Shown in pieces: positions 7,065 to 13,192 of a stretch of 13,795 nt of DNA. The translations under genes and the position numbers were made by a program. Each line of letters begins with the position of its first letter. The first letter of the stretch is position 1. The stretch is from an uncultured bacterium. GTDB lineage: Bacteria; Actinomycetota; Coriobacteriia; Coriobacteriales; Atopobiaceae. Under the pieces are notes generated by a model. That model had not been told where the DNA came from, did not search any database, and was given only the letters and a program-made list of their open reading frames with translations. The stretch is taken from NCBI GenBank assembly GCA_905214865.1, contig CAJMNO010000040.1:1-13795 (forward strand). Direction: 5' to 3'.

Positions 7065-7096
7065 TGTTCCGCCGCGTCCCGTCCAGGCGCTATGAT
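7065..7096 (+). promoter_or_regulatory. Candidate promoter before the second GT2 gene
   Basis: TATGAT (7091-7096) differs from the -10 consensus at one base and lies 38 bases before ATG 7135 in a 105-base gap. The -35 region is poor (TGTTCC at 7065-7070). It may add to read-through from the galactofuranosyltransferase gene. Confidence 0.4.
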
Positions 7097-7134
7097 GTGC
7101 GTGTGAACAGACCACGTGACGCTTGGAGAACCCG

Positions 7135-9156
7135 ATGAAGCAGCTTTCCCTCGCCGGCTACCTTGCCGAGAACCCCCTCACCGACGATGAGCTGAGGGCG
7201 GGCCACGCGCTCAGGGTGGTCACCTGCCTCAGGAGCGGCGAGGGCGCCTTCGAGGAGGGGCCCAAGTCGTACTCGTGGCTCGTGCTCTCGTGCGCGCGGG
7301 GGAAGCGCCCCGCCAAGCCGGGGTGCGAGGCCATCGCCGTCGAGTCCCGTCGCGTGCGTGGCGTCGCGCACGTCCCCATGGAGCTCATGGGGACCCACTC
7401 CGTCACGGTGGGCGAGGCGGGCGGCCCCGTCACGTGGCAGGCCTGGGAGTACGTGGCAACGACCCCCCTGACCCAGGGGCGCCTCCTCTTCCACGCGGGC
7501 GGGAGGTTCGCCTTCGTGGGGGGCGAGGAGCTCAAGCGTGGCATCTCCGCCTACGGGGACCTCATCGCCAACGCCTCGGTCGACCCCAGCTACCCGGACT
7601 GGCTCAAGCGGCAGCGCTCCCTGCGCGCCAAGGGCGAGGTCCCTCAGGACGGCCCCCTCATGAGCATCGTCCTCCCCGCGTACAAGACGCCCCCGGCTCT
7701 GTTGGGGGAGGCGCTGCAGAGCGTCCTCGACCAGACGTACCAGAACTGGGAGCTCGTGGTGGTCAACGCCTGCCCGGACGACGAGGGGGTCCGGGAGGCG
7801 CTGGGCAAGGTGGACGACACGCGCGTCCGCGTCGTGGAGCAGGACAACGACGGCATCGTGGGCAACACCAACCGCGGCATCTCCGAGGCGACGGGCGACT
7901 ACGTCTGCTTCCTCGACCACGACGACACGCTCGAGGCGGACGCGCTCGCCCAGTACGTGCGCGCCATCGCCGACTCCGCGGGCGAGGCGGGCCTGCTCTA
8001 CTGCGACGAGGACAACATCGACGAGGACGGAACGCCACAGCTCCCCCTGCTCAAGCCCGACTACAACCCCGACCTCCTGCTGGACGACAACTACATGGTC
8101 CACTGGCTGTGCGTGCGCCGCGACTTCCTGAACGCCACCGACCGCTCCGAGGCCAGGATGGAGGGTGCACAGGACTACGACCTGGCCCTCTCGGCGATTG
8201 ATGCGGGCGCTCGCGTCGTACACGTGCCCTACGTCCTGTACCACTGGCGCATCACGGGGGGCTCCTCCGCAAAGAACCCGCTGAGCAAGCCCTATGCGCA
8301 GGACGCGGGCGCCGAGGCCATCCGCGCCCACCTCGCCAGGCGAGGTCTGCGCGGGTCCGTCTCGCGTGGCGAGCACTTCTTCACCTATCGAGTGAGCCTG
8401 GACGACCCGTCGCCCTGGCCCTCCCTCGCGGTGGTGGGCAAGAACGGGGTGTCCCAGGCGACCAAGGACGCCCTCCACGCGTACGCCCGCAACACCGGCG
8501 CCTCGGTGTGGGTCGTCGACCGTGGCGTCGAGGGGCCCGGCTACGTCCAGCGTCTGCTGGGGGAGAGGAGCGGCGACCTCGTGCTGTTTGTCTCCAGCCA
8601 GGTGGACCTCGCCATCGACGACCTCAAGTCCCTCGTGCGCCTGTTCCAGCGCGAGGAGGTCTTTGCGGCGAGCCCTCGCGTGAACAGGTCGGACGGCCTC
8701 ATCGACTACGCGGGCATCAAGGTCCACCCCGACGGCACCCTCGGCCACAGGTTCCGCCTTCTCCCCAAGGGGGACGGCGGGTACGTGGGACGTGCCGAGC
8801 GGCCCTACGACTGCGTCGCCCTCGACGCGGAGTGCTGCATGGTCCGCTCCTCCGCGCTCGAGGAGCTGGGGATGGGCGACGTCTTCCTCACCATGCGCTA
8901 CGCGCTCGCCGACTGCTGCGCACGCGCTCGCGACCTGGGGCTCGTCAACGTCTACTATCCCTATGCCACAGCCGAGCTCAATGCGCCCCGCCAGATGATG
9001 TGGGACGAGGGGGCCCGTGCGGAGCACGACCGGGCGTTCTTCATGGGCATGCACGGAGAGCTGGAGGACGGCGACCCGACCCAGAACCCCTCCTTCGACC
9101 CCTGGAACCTGTACGGGAGCCTCGACTGGGGCGGTGGGTCCTGGTCCCGCGCGTAG
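7135..9156 (+). CDS. Large family-2 glycosyltransferase, paralogue of the 2879-4930 gene
   Basis: A 673-residue putative surface-glycan glycosyltransferase with no visible signal peptide or membrane span. After an N-terminal domain (1-170) comes a GT2 domain: MSIVLPAYKTP (176-186), SVLDQTYQNWELVVVN, the metal site DHDD at 261-264, YCDEDN at 289-294, GAQDYDLAL (344-352) and VLYHWRITGGSS (367-378). The C-terminal half (about 428-673) again resembles a GT fold that has lost its metal motif (LFVSSQVDL, 484-492). Both halves line up with the protein encoded at 2879-4930, so the genes arose by duplication and now differ in orientation. Start: an upstream TTG (7123) is in frame, but ATG 7135 has GGAG at 7124-7127 with good spacing. 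It precedes rmlC by 122 bases. Sugar specificity is unknown. Confidence 0.86.
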   Translation: MKQLSLAGYLAENPLTDDELRAGHALRVVTCLRSGEGAFEEGPKSYSWLVLSCARGKRPAKPGCEAIAVESRRVRGVAHVPMELMGTHSVTVGEAGGPVTWQAWEYVATTPLTQGRLLFHAGGRFAFVGGEELKRGISAYGDLIANASVDPSYPDWLKRQRSLRAKGEVPQDGPLMSIVLPAYKTPPALLGEALQSVLDQTYQNWELVVVNACPDDEGVREALGKVDDTRVRVVEQDNDGIVGNTNRGISEATGDYVCFLDHDDTLEADALAQYVRAIADSAGEAGLLYCDEDNIDEDGTPQLPLLKPDYNPDLLLDDNYMVHWLCVRRDFLNATDRSEARMEGAQDYDLALSAIDAGARVVHVPYVLYHWRITGGSSAKNPLSKPYAQDAGAEAIRAHLARRGLRGSVSRGEHFFTYRVSLDDPSPWPSLAVVGKNGVSQATKDALHAYARNTGASVWVVDRGVEGPGYVQRLLGERSGDLVLFVSSQVDLAIDDLKSLVRLFQREEVFAASPRVNRSDGLIDYAGIKVHPDGTLGHRFRLLPKGDGGYVGRAERPYDCVALDAECCMVRSSALEELGMGDVFLTMRYALADCCARARDLGLVNVYYPYATAELNAPRQMMWDEGARAEHDRAFFMGMHGELEDGDPTQNPSFDPWNLYGSLDWGGGSWSRA

Positions 9157-9190
9157 CCACTTGGCGTGCCCTGGGCACTGTGTTCAGTTC

Positions 9191-9228
9191 TTGGGGTGTC
9201 ATGGCCCCCGTGTGGTATGGAATAGAAT
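9191..9228 (+). promoter_or_regulatory. Candidate promoter for rmlC-rmlD
   Basis: TGGTATGGAATAGAAT (9213-9228) contains an extended -10-like TATGGA (9216-9221) and an overlapping TAGAAT (9223-9228). TTGGGG at 9191-9196 is a possible -35, 19 bases upstream of the first. The 13-base palindrome GTGCCCTGGGCAC (9166-9178) lies just upstream and could be an operator. Weak to moderate evidence. Confidence 0.4.
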
Positions 9229-9278
9229 GACCCTTGGCCCGTACCTGGGTCCGACGACATCAAACGTTTGGAGGACGC

Positions 9279-9860
9279 ATGTCCCAGCCGATCACATCCG
9301 GCAACTTCACGTTCACCCCCACCTCCATCGAGGGGGTGACCATCGTGGACGTCAAGAGCTACGGAGACGCCCGTGGGTACTTCATGGAGACCTACAAGCG
9401 TCCCGACTTCGTGGCCGGCGGCATCGACGTGGACTTCGTGCAGGACAACCAGAGCGCGAGCACCCAGGGCGTGCTGCGCGGCCTCCACTTCCAGATCGAG
9501 CACCCGCAGTCCAAGCTCGTCCGCGTGGTGGAGGGCGAGGTCTTCGACGTCTGCGTCGACCTGCGTCCCGGCAGCGCCACCTTCGGCAAGTGGGAGGGTG
9601 TGACCCTCTCCGCCGAGAACCACCGCCAGTTCTTCATCCCGCAGGGCTTTGCGCACGGCTTCTACGTGCTGAGCCCCACCGCGGTGTTCTGCTACAAGTG
9701 CGACGACGTGTACCACCCCAACGACGAGGGCGGCCTCATGTGGAACGACCCCAGCATCGGGGTGGAGTGGCCGCTCGTCGAGGGCGTGGAGCTCAACCTC
9801 TCCGACAAGGACACCAAGCACCCCTCCTTCGGGGAGTGGCGCAAGTTGGCCGGCCTGTAG
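9279..9860 (+). CDS. rfbC: dTDP-4-dehydrorhamnose 3,5-epimerase (RmlC/RfbC)
   Basis: This enzyme inverts C3 and C5 of dTDP-4-keto-6-deoxyglucose to give dTDP-4-keto-L-rhamnose, the third step of the pathway, in the cytosol. The 193-residue product is the normal length for this cupin family. It shows DARGYFMETYK (30-40), QDNQSAS, the RGLHFQ motif with the catalytic base H70, PQGFAHGFYVLS (121-132), a Tyr (Y139) in the position of the catalytic acid, and the GGLMWNDPSIGVEWP signature (151-165). ATG 9279 is chosen because GGAGGA at 9270-9275 precedes it and the protein starts where the family does; an in-frame upstream start would add 15 unrelated residues. rmlD follows after 53 bases on the same strand, almost certainly in one transcript. 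Confidence 0.95.
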   Translation: MSQPITSGNFTFTPTSIEGVTIVDVKSYGDARGYFMETYKRPDFVAGGIDVDFVQDNQSASTQGVLRGLHFQIEHPQSKLVRVVEGEVFDVCVDLRPGSATFGKWEGVTLSAENHRQFFIPQGFAHGFYVLSPTAVFCYKCDDVYHPNDEGGLMWNDPSIGVEWPLVEGVELNLSDKDTKHPSFGEWRKLAGL

Positions 9861-9913
9861 CATCGGCTCGGATCACGGAACGCACGGTAAGCGGGAGAAG
9901 GGGAGACCGTCTC

Positions 9914-10819
9914 ATGAGGATTCTTGTCACTGGTTCGCGCGGGCAGCTCGGCAACGAGCTGAGGAGGCTCATCGAGGGCGGGACCGCCGAGATCGGCCCC
10001 ATCCCCGAGGCGTATCGCGACGCGCAGGTCGACTACATCGACATCGACTCGCTCGACATCTCGGACGCTGCCGCGGTCGACGCGTGGTTTGACGAGCACG
10101 GTCCCTACGACCTCGCCATCAACTGCGCGGCGTTCACCAACGTGGACGGCTGCGAGGCAAACTGGACCGGTGCGTTCAGCGCCAACGCGCTCGGTCCCAT
10201 GAACCTCGCGCGCTCCTGCGCCCGCCAGGGGGCAAAGCTCGTGCACGTCTCCACCGACTACGTGTTCCCGGGCAACGTGGAGGGCGAGAGGCTCGAGTCC
10301 GACGTCCCCGCGCCTATCAGCGCCTACGGCCGCACCAAGCTTGCCGGCGAGGGCCTCGCGCTGGCGAGCAACCCGCGCACGTTTGTGATGCGCACCGCGT
10401 GGCTCTATGGCTACGTGGGCAAGAACTTCGTCAAGACCATGCTGCGCCTGGCGCAGAGCCACGAGTCCGTGACGGTCGTGGACGACCAGGTGGGCAACCC
10501 TACCAGCGCCAACGACCTCGCGTACGAGATCCTAACGGTCGCCGCCACGGAGGACTACGGCATCTACCACTGCACCAACGAGGGCATCTGCTCCTGGGCC
10601 GACTTCGCCGAGGCGATCTTCCGCGAGTTTGGCACCGGCACCAAGGTCGTCCGCTGCACCAGCGATGAGTACAAGGAGATGAACCCAGCCTCCGCCGACC
10701 GACCGCACTTCAGTGCGCTCAAGAACGCGCACCTGGAGTCGGGCGTGGGCAACCGCATGAGACCCTGGCGGGAGGCGCTCGCGAGCTATCGGGCAAACTT
10801 CGACTCGCTTGCGAACTAG
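9914..10819 (+). CDS. rfbD: dTDP-4-dehydrorhamnose reductase (RmlD/RfbD)
   Basis: This NAD(P)H-dependent enzyme performs the last step, giving dTDP-L-rhamnose, the donor for rhamnosyltransferases. The 301-residue product has TGSRGQLGNEL (6-16) for cofactor binding, NCAAFTNVDGCE (70-81), HVSTDYVF (111-118), the catalytic Y138/K142 (AYGRTKLAGE), RTAWLYG (160-166) and VDDQVGNPTSANDLA. The open frame extends far upstream through rmlC in another frame, but ATG 9914 gives the canonical N-terminus MRILVTG and has a GGGAG-type ribosome site in the 53-base gap after rmlC. It is the last gene of the glycan run and is followed by a strong hairpin terminator. rmlC and rmlD are separate genes here, not fused. 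Confidence 0.95.
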   Translation: MRILVTGSRGQLGNELRRLIEGGTAEIGPIPEAYRDAQVDYIDIDSLDISDAAAVDAWFDEHGPYDLAINCAAFTNVDGCEANWTGAFSANALGPMNLARSCARQGAKLVHVSTDYVFPGNVEGERLESDVPAPISAYGRTKLAGEGLALASNPRTFVMRTAWLYGYVGKNFVKTMLRLAQSHESVTVVDDQVGNPTSANDLAYEILTVAATEDYGIYHCTNEGICSWADFAEAIFREFGTGTKVVRCTSDEYKEMNPASADRPHFSALKNAHLESGVGNRMRPWREALASYRANFDSLAN

Positions 10820-10849
10820 GCATCACTTACAATTTGTCTTAAGGTTGGT

Positions 10850-10879
10850 GGGACCCACGGGTGCGAGCCCGTGGGTCCC
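10850..10879 (+). terminator. Intrinsic terminator after rmlD
   Basis: GGGACCCACGGG (10850-10861) and CCCGTGGGTCCC (10868-10879) form a perfect 12-bp stem with a 6-base loop, 30 bases after the rmlD stop. A short TT run follows. It marks the end of the rhamnose/glycosyltransferase unit. Confidence 0.8.
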
Positions 10880-10926
10880 TTCGTAGCTTGGGGGTGAACC
10901 GATTGGCGGAGTCGGAGGGTGGTCAC

Positions 10927-11037
10927 ATGAGGAGACGTGCCAGCTTGGCGCTGAGGGTTTCCGAGAGTCCCGAATGGGCCTTCCTGGTGTTCTTCCTAGG
11001 CTTTTCTTCCTCTCATCATTTCACCCTTCTCTCATGA
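10927..11037 (+). other. Possible small ORF in the rmlD-csp gap
   Basis: The gap from 10880 to 11125 holds no recognised gene. One 36-codon frame starts at ATG 10927 with GGAGG about 9 bases upstream and has a basic N-terminus (MRRRASLALR) followed by a hydrophobic stretch (WAFLVFFLGF). That could fit a tiny membrane protein, but the length is too short to exclude chance. I do not call it a gene. Confidence 0.15.
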
Positions 11038-11125
11038 GTCCTTCTTTTGACGCCTCTGATGACTCCGCCATTGGCCTCAAATGTCCCTTCAACGGATTGT
11101 TGGGTAGAAGGCTATGCCGATGGGG

Positions 11126-11131
11126 TAAGAT
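11126..11131 (+). promoter_or_regulatory. Candidate csp promoter -10
   Basis: TAAGAT differs from TATAAT at two bases, followed by a leader of roughly 80-85 bases before ATG 11220. No good -35 is visible at 17 bases upstream; TTGTTG at 11097-11102 is too far. Long leaders are usual for cold-shock genes. Confidence 0.4.
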
Positions 11132-11141
11132 AGAACTCGTG

Positions 11142-11200
11142 ACTTGGGAGCACCAAGTTGCAATGTATCGCGCGTAAGCGCAGTGTTTCGCCCGATGGGC
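11142..11200 (+). promoter_or_regulatory. Structured 5' leader of the cold-shock gene
   Basis: Three small perfect hairpins lie in a row in the presumed leader: ACTTGG/CCAAGT (11142-11158, 5-base loop), GCGC-GTAA-GCGC (11170-11181, a GNRA-type tetraloop) and GCCC-GAT-GGGC (11190-11200). The last ends about 10 bases before the AAAGG ribosome site. By analogy with E. coli cspA, whose leader refolds with temperature, this could control translation. That role is inference. Confidence 0.4.
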
Positions 11201-11219
11201 AAGAAAGAAAGGCACGTTC

Positions 11220-11423
11220 ATGGCACAGGGTACTGTTAAGTGGTTCAACCCCGACAAGGGCTATGGCTTCATCTCTCGCGAGGATGGTGACGACCTGTTC
11301 GTTCACTACAGCGAGATCCAGATGGACGGCTTCAAGACTCTGGACGAGGGCCAGGCTGTCGAGTTCGACATCACCACCGGCCAGAATGGCAAGCTTCAGG
11401 CTTCCAACGTTCGTAAGATCTAA
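11220..11423 (+). CDS. Cold-shock domain protein (CspA family)
   Basis: A 67-residue single-domain RNA/ssDNA-binding protein of the OB fold, acting as an RNA chaperone in the cytoplasm. It matches the family along its whole length: GTVKWFNPDKGYGFI carries RNP1 (K-G-Y-G-F-I, residues 13-18) and DLFVHYS (25-31) is RNP2, with Tyr in the place of the more common Phe. ATG 11220 is preceded by GAAAGG at a good distance. It is a single-gene unit with its own leader and terminator, unrelated to the glycan genes. The paralogue letter (A, B, C...) cannot be assigned. Confidence 0.95.
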   Translation: MAQGTVKWFNPDKGYGFISREDGDDLFVHYSEIQMDGFKTLDEGQAVEFDITTGQNGKLQASNVRKI

Positions 11424-11465
11424 CTAGGCATTTCCTAACTTCGGCAGGAGTTTGGTCTTTGTTCG

Positions 11466-11500
11466 ACCCCGTCTCAAGTGGTAATTGAGACGGGGTTTTC
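11466..11500 (+). terminator. Intrinsic terminator of the cold-shock gene
   Basis: ACCCCGTCTCAA (11466-11477) and TTGAGACGGGGT (11485-11496) pair as a perfect 12-bp stem with a 7-base loop. The T-run (TTTT across 11496-11499) directly follows, 42 bases after the stop codon. A classic rho-independent terminator. Confidence 0.92.
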
Positions 11501-11539
11501 ATATATCCGAATGAAATCCCCTCTTGATGCTTCTATTGG

Positions 11540-11545
11540 TGTCAA
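11540..11545 (-). promoter_or_regulatory. TTGACA at IS110 right end, possible -35 of a circle-junction promoter
   Basis: A perfect -35 hexamer on the minus strand (11545-11540) ends nine bases inside the right end and points outwards. If the element circularises, right end-GC-left end is joined and GATAAT (13098-13093) of the left end becomes the -10, facing the bridge RNA. The spacing would be 14 bases, shorter than the usual 16-18, which weakens the case. Such junction promoters have been described for IS110 elements. Confidence 0.4.
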
Positions 11546-12819
11546 GCGCCGTCGGCGGGGTCTTCCGCATCCATCGGGAAGCCATCGTCCACCCACTTTC
11601 TGTAACGGAGCGCGAGGTCTCTAAACTGGTGGTGGCCAAGCTCGAGGTCGCAGAGGGTCGAGGCCGTGACCCCCAGCGCCTTCGCCGCGTCCTTCTGCGA
11701 GACGCCCGCGCCGATCCTGGCCTCCCTCAGCCCGGGGCCCGTTCCCTCGGCGGGCACGTCCTCGGGATTCGTCAGGAGCCGGTACGCCTCGCGCGCGATG
11801 TAGCGCTTGAGGCAGCGGCGTATCTCTCGGTCGGAGAGCCCCTCGGCCCTTCGCCTCTCCACGTAGGCGATGGTCCTGGGGTCGGTGCGCATCCTGTGCA
11901 TCGCGATCACGTGCAGGGCCCTGTTCGCCCGCCTGTCGCCGCCGCGGTTGAGCCGATGGCGCCTGACCTTGCCGCTGGAGGCCTCTATAGGCGATGCGCC
12001 GCAGAGGGCGGCGAACGAGGCCTCCGAGGCCATCCTCCCTGGGTTGTCGCCGGCGGCCATCGCGAGCGCCGCGGCCGAGAGCGCGCCGCACCCGTACATC
12101 GCGGCGAGCGCCGGGTTTCCCTTTCTGACGGCGTCGGCGATCGCCCCTTCGAGGTCCCGGGCGGACGAGCGCTGGGCGACCCAGGCCTTCCCCAGCGCCC
12201 TGAGCGAGACCATGGCCGCCCTCTCGACGAGGGCGGCCGAGCCATCGTCCTCCCAGCACGCGCACGCGCGCATGATGCCGGTCGTCCCGAGCGGCTCAAG
12301 GCGGGCCCTCAGGTCGTCAGGGGCCTTCCTCACGGTCGCCAGGGCGATGTTGGCGAGCGAAGTGCACGACCTCACGAGGCCCTCCCTGGCGACGTAGAGG
12401 GCCCTCACCTCCTCGACCCAGCCGTCCTGGGACTTCGGGACCGCCAGGCCATCGCCCGAGAGCACCTGCCTGGCGGCCCTGAGCGCGTCCGCCGCGTCGT
12501 CCTTGCCGGCGCTGCGCCTCCTGCGGCTCCTCGTCGGGACCACGACCTCGTAGCAGCGGACGCCCTCGGAGGCCATCTCCCTCGCGAGCCCCGCCCCGAA
12601 GGTGCCCGTGCACTCGACGCCGGCCGCCACGAGCGTCCCGAGCGCGCGTGCGCTCGCGATGAGCCTCGCGTATCCCTCCGCGCCGGTGGGGAACTCGCCG
12701 GAGAAGAGCTCGGCCCCGAGGCGGTCGACAACGCTCAGCCAGTTCGTGTCGGCGTGCGTGTCGACTCCGGCCCACACGGCGTCCCGAGGGACGCCGTCCC
12801 ATCTGACCTCCATGCCCAT
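11542..12819 (-). CDS. IS110-family DEDD transposase with C-terminal XRE helix-turn-helix
   Basis: A recombinase that moves the element using a RuvC-like DEDD site plus a serine nucleophile. In numbering from TTG 12828 (428 residues), the N-terminal RuvC-like domain shows D23 (GVDTHAD), E72 (VECTGTFG) and D110/D111/D114 (GKDDAADA). A helical middle is followed by the Transposase_20 domain, about 255-350, with SFAALCGASPIEASSGK, where S284/S285 fit the serine position, and HRLNRGGDRRANRALH. An added tail, 366-412 (LREARIGAGVSQKDAAKALGVTASTLCDLELG), is a classic XRE-type HTH, beyond the usual family end. Start is uncertain: TTG 12828, ATG 12819 (used here, 425 residues) and ATG 12813 all lack a good ribosome site. 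The stop codon TGA overlaps a TTGACA near the element's right end. No frameshift or stop is seen, so it may be active. Confidence 0.92.
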   Translation of the reverse strand: MGMEVRWDGVPRDAVWAGVDTHADTNWLSVVDRLGAELFSGEFPTGAEGYARLIASARALGTLVAAGVECTGTFGAGLAREMASEGVRCYEVVVPTRSRRRRSAGKDDAADALRAARQVLSGDGLAVPKSQDGWVEEVRALYVAREGLVRSCTSLANIALATVRKAPDDLRARLEPLGTTGIMRACACWEDDGSAALVERAAMVSLRALGKAWVAQRSSARDLEGAIADAVRKGNPALAAMYGCGALSAAALAMAAGDNPGRMASEASFAALCGASPIEASSGKVRRHRLNRGGDRRANRALHVIAMHRMRTDPRTIAYVERRRAEGLSDREIRRCLKRYIAREAYRLLTNPEDVPAEGTGPGLREARIGAGVSQKDAAKALGVTASTLCDLELGHHQFRDLALRYRKWVDDGFPMDAEDPADGA

Positions 12820-12856
12820 CACGTCCAATCCGTCTTCGGCACCGGGTATGATTCGA

Positions 12857-13080
12857 CATGCCCCGCGGCCGCCGGACAGGGCTCCGATGGGTGAGCGGCG
12901 CCCTCCGCAAGAGCCGCCGCGCCCAGGCTTCTATCAGGTCACGGCAGCCGCGGGGCACGCCGGCGCGGGCGGGACATATCAAGAGGAGGACAGCCCCCGG
13001 ACGGGACGTCAATCAATTGTGGGGTCACCACGCCGCGCCGGAACGAACCATAGACCAGGGACGAACGGCTCGTCGCCCCA
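12857..13080 (-). ncRNA. Putative IS110 bridge RNA
   Basis: Hand-folded from the minus-strand leader of the transposase. A 5' hairpin GACGA/TCGTC lies at 13074-13060. Domain 1 has a 9-bp stem, 13041-13033 with 12968-12960, then an internal loop with sides 13032-13011 and 12988-12969, capped by a small hairpin (13010-12989). Domain 2 abuts it, with a 17-bp stem, 12959-12943 with 12873-12857 (two G-U pairs), an internal loop with sides about 12942-12921 and 12894-12874, and a cap GCGGCG/CGCCGC (12920-12895). This is the published bridge-RNA order: 5' stem-loop, target loop, donor loop. Domain 2 holds ATAGAAGC (12934-12927), identical to right end plus core, and ATCGGAGC (12888-12881), complementary to core plus left end. 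Domain 1 holds CCTCTTGAT (12986-12978), complementary to the 9 bases right of the core (11528-11520). A left-target match was not found. Exact RNA ends are unknown. Confidence 0.72.
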
Positions 13081-13144
13081 GGGCCTCTTCGGATTATCGG
13101 AGCACAGTGTTGGTACTAAGTGGCGTTCTTTTCACCCCAAGCCA

Positions 13145-13150
13145 TATAAT
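13145..13150 (+). promoter_or_regulatory. Consensus -10 before the zinc-ribbon transposase
   Basis: A perfect TATAAT 42 bases before ATG 13193. The -35 at 17-18 bases upstream (TGGCGT, 13121-13126) is poor. Likely the promoter of the downstream transposase. Confidence 0.5.
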
Positions 13151-13192
13151 CGAGGCTGGAGTTAGATGCCAGCGCGGCGAGGACCACCACCC

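Larger units (their letters stand above)
11529..13103 (-). mobile_element. Complete IS110-family insertion sequence
   Basis: The element contains one DEDD transposase gene and a structured leader on the same (minus) strand. I set the ends from guide matches in the leader, because IS110 elements have no usual inverted repeats or target duplications. On the minus strand the left end begins TCCGAT (13101-13096) and the right end finishes ATAGAA (11536-11531). A GC dinucleotide lies just outside each (13103-13102 and 11530-11529), as expected for a shared core. Without the cores the element is 1571 bp, a normal length for the family. It sits 29 bases beyond the csp terminator stem-loop and T-run, so it probably did no harm on insertion. 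The boundaries are inference but are supported by three independent short matches. Confidence 0.75.

Noticed and set aside
7090..9054. 654-codon minus-strand frame opposite the second GT2 gene
   Set aside because: Same shadow effect, with Val/Gly/Glu/Arg-rich low-complexity translation.
9017..9913. Long 5' extension of the rmlD frame through rmlC
   Set aside because: The added residues are an out-of-frame reading of rmlC and the gap; ATG 9914 gives the family's normal start with a ribosome site.
11524..12894. 456-codon plus-strand frame opposite the IS110 transposase
   Set aside because: Antisense shadow; the minus strand carries the complete DEDD transposase.
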